Shown here in pieces: positions 16,941-24,849 of a stretch of DNA of 64,000 nucleotides (its first letter is position 1; every line of letters starts with the position of its first letter). Below the pieces are notes generated by a model. That model was not told where the DNA came from. It saw only the letters and a program-made list of their open reading frames with translations, and did no database searches. The translations under genes and the position numbers were made by a program. Location of the stretch: the NCBI RefSeq assembly GCF_000425805.1, contig NZ_AUED01000001.1:434001-498000 (forward strand), in the 5' to 3' direction. The stretch comes from Pseudomonas vranovensis DSM 16006. Its GTDB lineage: Bacteria > Pseudomonadota > Gammaproteobacteria > Pseudomonadales > Pseudomonadaceae.

Positions 16941-16961
16941 AGCCCCACACTCAGCCCCACA
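16941..16961 (+). repeat. Right integrase arm-type repeat pair (AGCCCCACA x2)
   Basis: AGCCCCACA at 16941-16949 and 16953-16961, same spacing and orientation as the pair at 4604-4624. On the minus strand the second element supplies the GTGGGGC that serves as the integrase ribosome site. A different direct repeat, GCTACATACC-GCTACGTACA, lies at 16986-17005 and could be an excisionase site. Confidence 0.6.
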
Positions 16962-17076
16962 TTTTTACGCGCTTTTAGGCGTACAGCTACATACCGCTAC
17001 GTACATTATACCACCGTGTAGCCCAGTGTTTGCTGGGGTTGCGCATAATTACGCATTGCGGCGTACAAATAAAAAA

Positions 17077-17097
17077 CCCGCCTTGTGCGGGCTTTTT
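17077..17097 (+). terminator. Terminator hairpin; right att core copy of nested element
   Basis: The 15-base CCCGCCTTGTGCGGG recurs at 17077-17091, followed by CTTTTT. It is the counterpart of 4533-4547. It stands upstream of the tail-spike ribosome site in the same terminator-T-run-RBS-ATG layout seen at 19283-19322, so joining the left flank to this copy restores a normal phage gene junction. Confidence 0.6.
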
Positions 17098-17113
17098 CAT
17101 GCCCGGAGAAAAT

Positions 17114-18934
17114 ATGCGATACAACACCGGAAACCCAGTTGAACCCGATGGCTCTAGTAGTCCGTTCGACTTGTTCGACAACGCCGGAAATATCGACTTG
17201 GCTGCTAACGGTGATGATCCCAACTGGATTGACCGGAAAGGGCGAGCGCGCAAGTCTCTGAAGGGCATGGAGATTGATTTCCAGAATTTCCTTCTGGCTT
17301 CTGGTTACGAATACATCGGCGACTATGACACTGATTCGCCTCTGACCATCCGGCGAGCGAACCAGGTCTTTTCGAAAGACGGTGAGTACTGGAGGTCAGG
17401 CCCATCGCTTAGCCTGCCATTCACTACGACGGGCTCATGGGCTGCTGACGGACCATTGTTTGTAACAGTCGGCGATGCAGTCCTTCGGCAAACCCTTGCA
17501 TCCGGTGTCGGCGGTTCAATGATCGGCATTACTGCCGGCTATGAAGGGGCTGAGCCTAGAGACCTGCAGGCCAAGCTGAACGAAATGCTCAGCGTTGAGG
17601 ATTTAGGCGCGAAGCCCGCCCCGTTCGATTCAACCCTGGCCTTCGCCAAGGCACTAGCAACCGGGCGCAGCTTCCAATGCGAAGGCAGCCATTACTACGT
17701 AGGCATCACGATTGCTCCCACAGCCGACGGCCAGATGATTTCTGGTAACGGCAAGATGGGGCAAACGGTAATCGAGAACCCGTACAATTCTAATCCGCTT
17801 TACCAGTCCTCAGTTGGCCCAGGCGCTGCGTACAAGCGCCGAATTGGAGTTCGGGATATCGAGTTTGTCGGAAACCCAACGACTTTGGGTGGCATGTTGC
17901 TGCGCGGGATCATCAGTGATGGCCTGACTGGCGATGCCGACAAGTCGTGCGAGTTCAGGAACATTAAAGTGCGCGATGTCGGGGCGGGCCCTGCGCTGAC
18001 CGTTAATGCCTGGTGCAACAACCTGTACAGCATCGAGCTTTGGGACAACTATCAGGGTCTGAAGCTCGGAGCAGAGGCCAATGCGTTTGGCGCCTATGGT
18101 CTGTACATCACCGGTTGCCAGAAAGAGGCAATCGTTCTGCCGCAGGGATCTGGGCAGCCTTCGGTCATCAACTTCTACAACACCACCTGCCAGTATTCGG
18201 GTGGGGATGAGTACATGATCGATATCCGCGATGGATACGCGATCAAGTTCTATGGCCTTTACCTGGAGGGCAGCCGCGCCCCGCTTGGTCCGATCAACGT
18301 CGGCGGCCAGGCAGCTATGGTTGGTTTCGACAACGTCATGCACAACTTGGTTGACGGGGTTCCAAGCGTCCCGATCATCACCACCAACGTGAAGCACTGC
18401 CACGTCAAGGGCATCGTCAACCTAGGTGGCGCAATGGCTTCCTTCGTGAAGATCACCGGCACCCTGCCTTTCACCCACGTCGAGGGCTATCACGTTGCCG
18501 TTGGCTCGGTTGCTACACCCGTGGATGACCAGTCAACCCGCCGTTCGACCATCGTCCAGAACTGGGATGGTAGCGAGTTCGGCATGACCACCTTCAAGAA
18601 CCTGGCGGCCCAGCACCTAACAGAATGGAGAACCACCGAGGCCAACACACTCATCATGTACGTAGACGGAGGTGGCCGGCTGGTGTTCGGCCCGGACGCA
18701 ACTGCACCAACGCTTTCTAGAGCGGGCGGAACGATGTCGCTCACTTACAGCGCGGGCATCGGCACGTTCAGGGCGCCACGATTCGGCATTGGGGCGGACA
18801 AGTTGATACTTGATGTTCCCTCGTCACCGGAAGGGGCCTTCGCAGCTCCGCCGGGCTCCCTTGCCATGTCCAGCAATGGCAAGCAGTACACAAAAGATAA
18901 CGGCGTCGGCAACATAGGGTGGCTGCAGATATGA
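17114..18934 (+). CDS. Prophage tail spike / tail fibre protein
   Basis: A 606-residue receptor-binding protein. The N-terminus (MRYNTGNPVEPDGSSSPFDLFDNAGN, then YEYIGDYD, VFSKDGEYWR) is the conserved virion-attachment region seen in many Pseudomonas prophage spikes. The middle, from about residue 170, has the short beta-strand pattern of a right-handed beta-helix (pectate-lyase type) typical of polysaccharide-degrading spikes. ATG 17114 has GGAG six bases upstream; the longer frame back to 17030 crosses the terminator and is rejected. Next gene overlaps by ATGA. Confidence 0.82.
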   Translation: MRYNTGNPVEPDGSSSPFDLFDNAGNIDLAANGDDPNWIDRKGRARKSLKGMEIDFQNFLLASGYEYIGDYDTDSPLTIRRANQVFSKDGEYWRSGPSLSLPFTTTGSWAADGPLFVTVGDAVLRQTLASGVGGSMIGITAGYEGAEPRDLQAKLNEMLSVEDLGAKPAPFDSTLAFAKALATGRSFQCEGSHYYVGITIAPTADGQMISGNGKMGQTVIENPYNSNPLYQSSVGPGAAYKRRIGVRDIEFVGNPTTLGGMLLRGIISDGLTGDADKSCEFRNIKVRDVGAGPALTVNAWCNNLYSIELWDNYQGLKLGAEANAFGAYGLYITGCQKEAIVLPQGSGQPSVINFYNTTCQYSGGDEYMIDIRDGYAIKFYGLYLEGSRAPLGPINVGGQAAMVGFDNVMHNLVDGVPSVPIITTNVKHCHVKGIVNLGGAMASFVKITGTLPFTHVEGYHVAVGSVATPVDDQSTRRSTIVQNWDGSEFGMTTFKNLAAQHLTEWRTTEANTLIMYVDGGGRLVFGPDATAPTLSRAGGTMSLTYSAGIGTFRAPRFGIGADKLILDVPSSPEGAFAAPPGSLAMSSNGKQYTKDNGVGNIGWLQI

Positions 18935-19242
18935 AAGTGATCCTGGATAAAGAAGGAAAGCTAATTAACATCGGGGCCTGGGACTTCATGGTCTCCCACG
19001 GCGAGAATGGCGAAATGGCGATCACCAATCCGATTCCAGAAGGTGCTTATGAGGCAGAGGTGGATATTGCGTTCTGCAAGAACGGCAGAGCCTTCCTGGC
19101 TGACGACTATTACAACCTGCGAAAGGCGGAATACCCAGATATCGGCGATCAGCTCGACGCCCTGTTCAGGGCGGGTGCATTCCCCGTTGAAATGGCGGCA
19201 AAACTTCAGGCGGTTAAGGATAGATATCCCAAGCCAGACTGA
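18931..19242 (+). CDS. XkdW-like / tail-fibre assembly-like small protein
   Basis: A 103-residue protein coupled to the tail spike by an ATGA overlap. The C-terminal pattern YPDIGDQLDALFRAG...KLQAVKDRYPKP is that of XkdW-type tail proteins. It could be a spike chaperone or a small baseplate-associated protein. The alternate upstream start (18919) lies inside the spike gene and is rejected. Confidence 0.65.
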   Translation: MKVILDKEGKLINIGAWDFMVSHGENGEMAITNPIPEGAYEAEVDIAFCKNGRAFLADDYYNLRKAEYPDIGDQLDALFRAGAFPVEMAAKLQAVKDRYPKPD

Positions 19243-19282
19243 CGGCTAGTAGCCAAGTTATTGAAGGTCTCTGTGCCCCTGT

Positions 19283-19306
19283 GCCCGCCCCGCGCGGGCT
19301 TCTTTT
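19283..19306 (+). terminator. Terminator between tail and lysis genes
   Basis: GCCCGC-ccc-GCGCGGGC followed by TTCTTTTT, directly ahead of GGAG and the ATG at 19322. It is the same arrangement as at the nested element's right end. Confidence 0.7.
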
Positions 19307-19321
19307 TGTCTGGAGAACCCC

Positions 19322-19537
19322 ATGCCTTACATCGTCATCAACACCAGCAACCACTACGATCCCGCCAACCAGATCCATCACGCGACCGAGGAAGCCGCCG
19401 ACCAGGCAGCGCGGGATCTGCTGGCTGCTCAACCAGCGGTAATCGTACATACGGCCAAAGTGCTCAAGCGCTACACCGCCGAGGTGACGGTGACTGTCGA
19501 TGAGCCTGAGTCGGTCGAACCGATGGAGGAAGCCTGA
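19322..19537 (+). CDS. Small phage protein ahead of endolysin (71 aa)
   Basis: Unrecognised, acidic C-terminus (VDEPESVEPMEEA). GGAG lies 10 bases before the ATG. The stop abuts or overlaps the endolysin start by one base (TGATG), so the two are co-translated. No membrane segment is visible, so it is not an obvious holin. Confidence 0.6.
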   Translation: MPYIVINTSNHYDPANQIHHATEEAADQAARDLLAAQPAVIVHTAKVLKRYTAEVTVTVDEPESVEPMEEA

Positions 19538-20157
19538 TGCCCATTACCGAGCAGCAGTTGCTGCAGATCCTTCCTAATGCCCGCCCAGTCGCGGGTATTT
19601 TTTTGCCTGCGATAAACCGGGCGATGGCCCGCTTCAAGATCGACAGCCGGGTGCGCCAGGCGGCGTTCCTGGCCCAGATCGGTCATGAGTCGGGCCACCT
19701 GCGCAACCTGGTGGAGAACCTGAACTACAGCGCCGAGGCTCTCATGCGTACCTGGACGACCCGGTTCAATGCTGCCCTGGCCAAGGAATATGCCCGCCAG
19801 CCGGAGCGCATCGCCAATGTCGTGTACAACGCACGCATGGGCAACATCCACCCGGGCGATGGCTGGCGCTTCCGCGGGCGTGGCCTGATTCAGCTCACCG
19901 GGCGGGCGAACTATGCAGCCGCCGGTGCCGGGCTAGGCCTGCCGCTGGAGGATCAACCACAATTGCTCGAGCAGCCGGAGCATGCCGCCATGTCTGCCGC
20001 CTGGTGGTGGGCGAAGCATGGGCTGAACGAACTGGCCGATGCCGGCCGGTTCCAGGATATCGGCAGCGTGATCAACACTGGCAAGCCCGGCCGGGTGCCG
20101 CATGGTGCTGCTGAGCGCAAGGCGCTGTATGACCGAGCGTTGCAGGTGCTGGTATGA
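19537..20157 (+). CDS. GH19 chitinase-like endolysin
   Basis: A 206-residue glycoside hydrolase family 19 lysin. Catalytic-region motif FLAQIGHESGHL carries the acid Glu, and FRGRGLIQLTGRANY is the GH19 signature. It cuts the glycan strand of peptidoglycan at lysis. There is no signal peptide, so a holin or another export route is needed, and no clear holin is visible between spike and endolysin. A terminator-like hairpin with seven T lies inside codons 14-23. Coupled to the spanin gene by ATGA. Confidence 0.9.
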   Translation: MPITEQQLLQILPNARPVAGIFLPAINRAMARFKIDSRVRQAAFLAQIGHESGHLRNLVENLNYSAEALMRTWTTRFNAALAKEYARQPERIANVVYNARMGNIHPGDGWRFRGRGLIQLTGRANYAAAGAGLGLPLEDQPQLLEQPEHAAMSAAWWWAKHGLNELADAGRFQDIGSVINTGKPGRVPHGAAERKALYDRALQVLV

Positions 20158-20528
20158 CCGCGACAGTAGGGCGGTTGGCTGCCTACTTATTGGGTGCGCT
20201 GCTGCTCCTCGGCCTGGGCGCCGCCGGCGGCGTGTGGCTGGCGGTCGACCACTTCCGGCCACTGCTCGACACCGCGAATGACAGCCTGGGCAAGTGCCAG
20301 ACTGCCTGGGGCAACCTTGAGATCTTGACCACTGAGCAGGGGCTGAAGCTGGGCGAACTGGTCCTGGCCGGGAACGAGCGCCAGGCTAGGGCAGGACTGG
20401 CTATGAAGGAGGCCACGGATCGGGCCAAGGATGATTTCGCCGCGGCAAACCGCCTGCAGCAAGAACGCACCGGCGGGGACCAATGTGCGGCGGCCGCCTC
20501 AATCATCGATCAGGAGCTTGGCCTATGA
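20154..20528 (+). CDS. Rz-like inner-membrane spanin
   Basis: A 124-residue protein with one N-terminal transmembrane helix (about residues 9-31) and a helical periplasmic part rich in Ala, Lys and Glu, the layout of lambda Rz. It spans the periplasm with its Rz1 partner and fuses the membranes in the last step of lysis. Starts within the endolysin stop (ATGA), and its own end is overlapped by the Rz1-like gene. Confidence 0.75.
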   Translation: MTATVGRLAAYLLGALLLLGLGAAGGVWLAVDHFRPLLDTANDSLGKCQTAWGNLEILTTEQGLKLGELVLAGNERQARAGLAMKEATDRAKDDFAAANRLQQERTGGDQCAAAASIIDQELGL

Positions 20529-20785
20529 GGTTTGCACTTTTAATAGTTGCTGCGGGGCTGGCCGGATGTGCTGGCCAGGTTGAGTCTGAGATCCGCACTG
20601 TGCGCGTTGAGGTGCCAGTTCTGGTGCCGTGCCGGGCTCCGGATGTCGCAGTGCCATCATGGGCCGTTGCCGGTCTGAAGAAGGGAGATGGCCTGGAAGT
20701 GAAGGTGAGGGCGTTGCTGGCAGAGCGGCGACAGCGGATTGGGTACGAGAGACAGCTGATTTCCGCCGTTGCCGCTTGTCGGTAG
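20525..20785 (+). CDS. Rz1-like outer-membrane spanin lipoprotein
   Basis: An 86-residue lipoprotein: MRFALLIVAAGLAGC with lipobox LAGC. It overlaps the Rz-like stop by four bases (ATGA). Unlike lambda Rz1 it is not fully embedded and not strongly Pro-rich. The position after Rz makes an o-spanin role likely. The upstream in-frame start at 20483 would bury the signal peptide and is rejected. Confidence 0.7.
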   Translation: MRFALLIVAAGLAGCAGQVESEIRTVRVEVPVLVPCRAPDVAVPSWAVAGLKKGDGLEVKVRALLAERRQRIGYERQLISAVAACR

Positions 20786-20905
20786 CGCACTCGAGGTAGC
20801 GTTCTTCTTGCTTCGGTTGTGGTTTAGTGATGGCCACATTCTGCTGGCGGAGCCATTAGGAATTCTCGATAATGGCGGTTTGCTTTAGCGCATCAGAGAA
20901 GATTT

Positions 20906-22051
20906 ATGTCCGGTAATAATATAAAAAAATATGATTACATAGATGCCCTTCGTGGGGTCGCGATAGCCCTAGTAGTCCTTGTTCACGCCTCTCAGTACGT
21001 CAAACCATTATCTGATGTATTGATGCGAATAATGACCGAGGGAGCAAGAGGTGTTCAGCTTTTTTACATCGCTAGCGCTATCACACTTTGTATGTCATGG
21101 AGCGCACGACGGAAAGATGATCTGAATCCGATCCGTGATTTCTATTTGCGAAGAGTTTTCAGAATTGCGCCAATGTTCTACTTGGCTATCGCGTTGTTTC
21201 TCTTTTTGAATGGTGCGGCGGCGTCATACTTTGCCCCGAATGGTATTAGCTGGTGGTTCGTGCCTGTGACCGCGTTGTTTTTGCATGGTTTCCACCCTGA
21301 AACCATAAACTCGGTCGTTCCAGGAGGTTGGTCAGTAGCAGTTGAGATGACCTTCTATCTCGTATTTCCTCTACTAGTTCGTATTGAAAGTTTTAAATAT
21401 CTTGTTTTACTTCTGTTGCTTTCGCTGTTTCTTCAGAAGGCGAACGCGCCGATTGCAGGGGTGATTTTTCAGTATGAACCTACTCAGAAATATCTGATCG
21501 AAGGTTTTGCCTTCTATAATTTCATTGGTCAATTGCCGGTGTTTGTAATTGGATTGATCACATACCGATTTCTTGCCACGACGCGACAAGTTGATGCGAG
21601 GCTTGTGGCGTTCGCCTCCGCCGTGTTTTTAGTGCTTGCCTTCGAGTTCTGGAACCCCCATCAGACTTTTGTTCCAAGTCATGTAGTTGCAGGGGCGATT
21701 TTTGCCATTTTTTCGGTGTTTTTAGCCAGGAAACCAATTGCCTTGCTGGTAAATCCACTGACGGTGCTGCTTGGGAAGTTGAGCTTTAGCATGTACCTCG
21801 TGCATATCGCGATTCTTAAACTGTTGAGCGGGACAAAAATTCCGGCTGCAATGGGTGAGGGTGATGTGAACAGTGTTTTGTTTTTTTTGTTTGTTCTCGC
21901 CGTCACCGCGGTTGTGTCATGGGTAACCTATAACACTATCGAAAAGCCAGGGGTTGCGATGGGGCGGAGATTGATTGAAAGGCTGGAAGCTGGGCGTGCA
22001 GCCGAACTGTTGGCTACGAGTCCAACGAAGTTGAAAAATAGTAGTCAATAG
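20906..22051 (+). CDS. Acyltransferase 3 family membrane protein (O-antigen acetylase-like)
   Basis: A 381-residue integral membrane acyltransferase of the OafA type, about ten hydrophobic helices. The family motif is visible at the N-terminus: DALRGVAIALVVLVHAS, with the conserved Arg and His. Such enzymes O-acetylate LPS or peptidoglycan sugars. Placed between lysis genes and the prophage end, it fits a lysogenic-conversion gene that alters the phage receptor. AT-richer than the phage late genes. Confidence 0.85.
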   Translation: MSGNNIKKYDYIDALRGVAIALVVLVHASQYVKPLSDVLMRIMTEGARGVQLFYIASAITLCMSWSARRKDDLNPIRDFYLRRVFRIAPMFYLAIALFLFLNGAAASYFAPNGISWWFVPVTALFLHGFHPETINSVVPGGWSVAVEMTFYLVFPLLVRIESFKYLVLLLLLSLFLQKANAPIAGVIFQYEPTQKYLIEGFAFYNFIGQLPVFVIGLITYRFLATTRQVDARLVAFASAVFLVLAFEFWNPHQTFVPSHVVAGAIFAIFSVFLARKPIALLVNPLTVLLGKLSFSMYLVHIAILKLLSGTKIPAAMGEGDVNSVLFFLFVLAVTAVVSWVTYNTIEKPGVAMGRRLIERLEAGRAAELLATSPTKLKNSSQ

Positions 22052-22108
22052 ACGCGGTAGCGCGTTTCTATATTGGAATGTCGATTGAGTTGAATGCATA
22101 GGTGTGGA

Positions 22109-23221
22109 ATGTCGCGGATGACGCTGGATCAATCACAACAACTTGACTCTATTCGAGCGCTGGCGGCTTTTTCAGTGTTGCTGGGACACACCTATCAAAC
22201 CTTGTTGCTACCAACGCTGAATGTTTGGTTTACTGCGATAGTATTGCTGTCTCAGTTCGCTGTTATGGCATTTTTTGTGTTGAGTGGGTTTCTCATTGGT
22301 AAGTCCGTATGCAATAACATATTAAAGAATTCGTATTTCGACGTTGGTCGTTACTTTTTCGATAGGTCGCTTCGCCTCTATCCGCCGCTAATGGCTGCGT
22401 TAGTTTTGATGGTAGGGCTTGGCTGGCTGGCTCCTTTCGTGTTTCCCTCCGGCTCTAATTATTTTCTGCCGCTTGAAGGAGCAATGTTTATTCGGTCAGA
22501 GTTTGTGGTTTCTGTCCGTGATATCTGGGGGGCGCTAACGTTTCTCAATGGTTTTAAGGTCGAGAATCCACCAGCTAACAGCCCTTTGTGGAGCTTATCG
22601 ATTGAGGCATGGTACTACGTAGTTGCTGCCGCGATTGTCCTATGGGGTCGGCGAAAAGTGTTGTCGACTTTCCTAATTGCGGTTGTGGCTTTTGTAAGTT
22701 ATGGGAATGCATTGTTCTACATGCTAGCCCCGGTATGGTTCGCGGGGTTCGGCCTGGCATTTATTCATCAGCGCAATTCGATGATGAAGGGCAAGGTGTT
22801 TTGGGTGACGTTCCTTGTTATGAGCTTTATTGCTGCTGCCTCAATTGCATACGCCCTATATCCAAATCCTTCGGGTAACGAGATTGTCTATAGTAAGGTG
22901 AATTTATTCCGCTTGGCTTCTGGGCTTTGGTTTGCCTGCTTCCTGGCATTGCTTTTGGGTGGGGTTTTACGTTTTCCAAAGAGTTTGCACCGGCACGCTA
23001 GTTATTCTTACACGCTCTACGTTGTTCACTTTCCAATAATGCTTTTTGCTCTGGGGGTATCACAGCACTACATCTATGGTCACAGTGCCAGGTCGTGGCT
23101 CGTGAGCTGTGCGGTAGTGTTCGTCTCGATTGGAGTGTCTCGGGTGTTGAGCAGGTGGCTTGAAAACAAAGCCTGGCTGTCTGCAGTCCTCAGCGTTGCC
23201 GCTAATAAAAAATCGGCATAG
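22109..23221 (+). CDS. Second acyltransferase 3 family membrane protein
   Basis: A 370-residue relative of the preceding gene with LDSIRALAAFSVLLGHTYQT as the Arg/His motif and about ten membrane helices. ATG 22109 follows AGGTGTGG, and the upstream ATG 22094 is less well placed. Two adjacent acyltransferases suggest two modification sites on the surface polysaccharide, or divergence after duplication. It is the last intact gene before the prophage right end. Confidence 0.82.
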   Translation: MSRMTLDQSQQLDSIRALAAFSVLLGHTYQTLLLPTLNVWFTAIVLLSQFAVMAFFVLSGFLIGKSVCNNILKNSYFDVGRYFFDRSLRLYPPLMAALVLMVGLGWLAPFVFPSGSNYFLPLEGAMFIRSEFVVSVRDIWGALTFLNGFKVENPPANSPLWSLSIEAWYYVVAAAIVLWGRRKVLSTFLIAVVAFVSYGNALFYMLAPVWFAGFGLAFIHQRNSMMKGKVFWVTFLVMSFIAAASIAYALYPNPSGNEIVYSKVNLFRLASGLWFACFLALLLGGVLRFPKSLHRHASYSYTLYVVHFPIMLFALGVSQHYIYGHSARSWLVSCAVVFVSIGVSRVLSRWLENKAWLSAVLSVAANKKSA

Positions 23222-23313
23222 TTTCGCCGGTTGATCGACCAAGCTCGAGGGGCTGGGCTGCTCTGTGGGAGATTTTGGGGCGGCAGAGCGCCGAAGGAAG
23301 GGCGGTGGGGGCG

Positions 23314-23343
23314 TGGGACAAATCTGGGACATCGAATGTCCCA
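23314..23343. repeat. Phage integrase arm-site-like repeats near attR
   Basis: TGGGACA at 23314-23320 and 23325-23331 in direct orientation, then TGTCCCA at 23337-23343 inverted. They lie about 95 bases inside the prophage end, a normal place for attP arm sites. Confidence 0.45.
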
Positions 23344-23436
23344 AATGGTGATGAATACAGATGCATGAACATTAGGGGGCGCCCTTTATTTACGGGGGCT
23401 TCAGCGATTGGGCTCAATAAAATATCAGGTCGATAA

Positions 23437-23484
23437 CGGATTGCAAATCCGTCTACGCCGGTTCGATTCCGACCTCGGCCTCCA
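23437..23484 (+). other. attR: 3' half of tRNA-Cys
   Basis: A 48-base segment matches the anticodon arm (GGATTGCAAATCC, anticodon GCA), variable region, T arm and acceptor end with CCA of tRNA-Cys. No 5' half precedes it, so it is not a functional gene but the tRNA fragment left at a phage right end. The T stem is imperfect (CCGAC where CCGGC is expected), consistent with drift once no longer needed. The functional tRNA should lie left of the window. Confidence 0.85.
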
Positions 23485-23495
23485 TTATTGAAAGC

Positions 23496-23525
23496 ACCGC
23501 AGATTAACGTCTGCGGGGTTTTTCT
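23496..23525 (+). terminator. tRNA operon terminator copy 1
   Basis: CCGCAGA-TTAACG-TCTGCGG followed by GGTTTTT directly after the tRNA fragment; near-identical copies lie at 25597 and 33486. Confidence 0.75.
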
Positions 23526-23584
23526 TTGTGCGCTGGAAAGTTCGGAAGTCCCAAAACAATTAGACGACAGCCCCAAAACGGTCC

Positions 23585-23935
23585 TCACTTGGAGGGCTTG
23601 GCAATGGCGCCGACGCGATGGTAAACGCGCATCCGTGATGCCCTGTTTCGAGTGGCCGAGCAGCACGCTCGCATCGCTCAGATCGTTGATCTCTGAAGCC
23701 GCTTTCGGTCGGATATTCCTGAATTGGAACTGGGCGATTCGGTTGGTCAGGTCAGCGCTTTTCTCTACTTCCGCTTTCACCCAGTCAGCCTCACGCGCAT
23801 CTGCTCACCTGTTGCGCAGCATCGACCAGCTATCCGTTTGCCATGCTCGTTGACGATGAAAAACGGTGACAGGTGTTGCCCTGCTCGACGCATGATGCAG
23901 TCGAGCAGGGCACCTAGGCTGTGCTGCTTGAAGGG
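23585..23935 (-). pseudogene. Broken 3' end of a phage tyrosine integrase (copy 1)
   Basis: Reading leftwards, fragments of one integrase appear in different frames: LLDCIMRR..QHLSPFFIVNEHGKR, then NRIAQFQFRNIRPKAASEI..SVLLGHSKQGITD, then RVYHRVGAIAKPSK and stop. At least two frameshifts are needed, one just before the catalytic Tyr (GATGCGCGTT carries an extra base), and a stop interrupts the middle. The 5' half is missing and is replaced by tail-gene sequence. It lies next to the tRNA fragment, as an integrase gene should. Confidence 0.75.
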
Positions 23936-23940
23936 GCCAC

Positions 23941-24149
23941 TGCCGCAGGCTGCCATTCTGTATGAATGGTTTGTCGCGCCGGTGGAGCGGGTCAACGGCC
24001 AGCTCCAGATCACCTTGCAGTTGCCCTGCGCAGACGATGCCCCGCACGCCGCGCTGTTCCCCGCGGACATTATCAGCCCACCGAGTGGCCGGGTGCCGTT
24101 GCTGACTGATGTCGTTGCAGAACCCGCCGCCCAGGAGTCGGGAGTATGA
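23941..24149 (+). pseudogene. 3' end of a phage tail protein (remnant)
   Basis: The frame reads AAILYEWFVAPVERVNGQ ... AEPAAQESGV and stops at the ATG of the tail-fibre assembly gene. It has no start of its own and is fused directly to the integrase remnant. It looks like the C-terminus of a tail protein left by a large internal deletion. The family is not recognised. Confidence 0.5.
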
Positions 24150-24481
24150 ACGGCAATATCGACTGGACTCGTATGGTCACCAAGGAAATGAAAGAGCAGG
24201 CCGCAGCTCGGCAGTACTTGGCCGCCGTGGTCGCCGAGACCGCCGCTTACCGTGCCTCTGCCGTTGCTGCCATCGCCCCGCTGCAGGATACGGTCGATAT
24301 CGACGAAGCCACCGAGGCAGAGGTGGTCGCGCTCAAGGCCTGGGAAAAATACCGGGTGGCCCTGAACCGGCTACCGGAGCAGGCCGGATACCCCGACACA
24401 ATTGACTGGCCGGCACCACCAGCCTGGGCGATGCAGGAACCGTTATCAGGGATGTCTGCCAGCGACCCTGGGAGGTTATGA
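24146..24481 (+). CDS. Tail-fibre assembly protein (prophage remnant)
   Basis: A 111-residue protein with the hallmark end of caudoviral tail-fibre assembly chaperones: LKAWEKYRVALNRLPEQAGYP..IDWPAPPAW. The family normally stops soon after this motif; here about 15 extra residues follow, suggesting the original stop was lost at a deletion junction. Overlaps the preceding tail remnant by ATGA. It belongs to a second, mostly deleted prophage. Confidence 0.75.
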   Translation: MNGNIDWTRMVTKEMKEQAAARQYLAAVVAETAAYRASAVAAIAPLQDTVDIDEATEAEVVALKAWEKYRVALNRLPEQAGYPDTIDWPAPPAWAMQEPLSGMSASDPGRL

Positions 24482-24599
24482 TTTCGCTTTGTCTTTTTGC
24501 GGCCAACTCTTTTTGACGGTTCTTCTTGTCCAATCGGTAGCCCCACCAGAGTGTGGCGATACCGAAAACAACCAGCCGTGCTATTTGATATATGGGCAC
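24333..24599 (-). CDS. Small membrane protein, possibly fused remnant
   Basis: GTG at 24599 has CAAGGAG seven bases upstream and begins MPIYQIARLVVFGIATLWWG, a single membrane helix followed by a basic stretch (YRLDKKNRQKELAAKRQ). After about residue 50 the frame runs antisense through the tail-fibre assembly gene and becomes Pro-rich, so the natural end was probably lost. Real 5' end, doubtful 3' half. Confidence 0.4.
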   Translation of the reverse strand: MPIYQIARLVVFGIATLWWGYRLDKKNRQKELAAKRQSEIITSQGRWQTSLITVPASPRLVVPASQLCRGIRPAPVAGSGPPGIFPRP

Positions 24600-24849
24600 T
24601 ATTTTCTCCTTGAAAATTAGACACGCAGAACGATTTGGCTGCGTCGTGCAAAATTTTTCCGAAGTGCTCAAGTGCGTGACGAGTGAGCGGCGATTTGATC
24701 GAGGCTATTGATCAGGGCCTAAGGAAAAGAAAGACCTGCGAGCAGGCCTAGGGTGGCCTGCTGCAATAACGTTCAGGAGCAGTGAGAGCAAGAGTGGTTT
24801 TTCTGGTTGTTTTTATGGGCCTTTAGCTTGTTACTCTCTTTGGATCGAT

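Noticed and set aside
23437..23484. Functional tRNA-Cys gene
   Set aside because: No 5' half, D arm or acceptor partner precedes it, and the T stem is mismatched; it is an att fragment.
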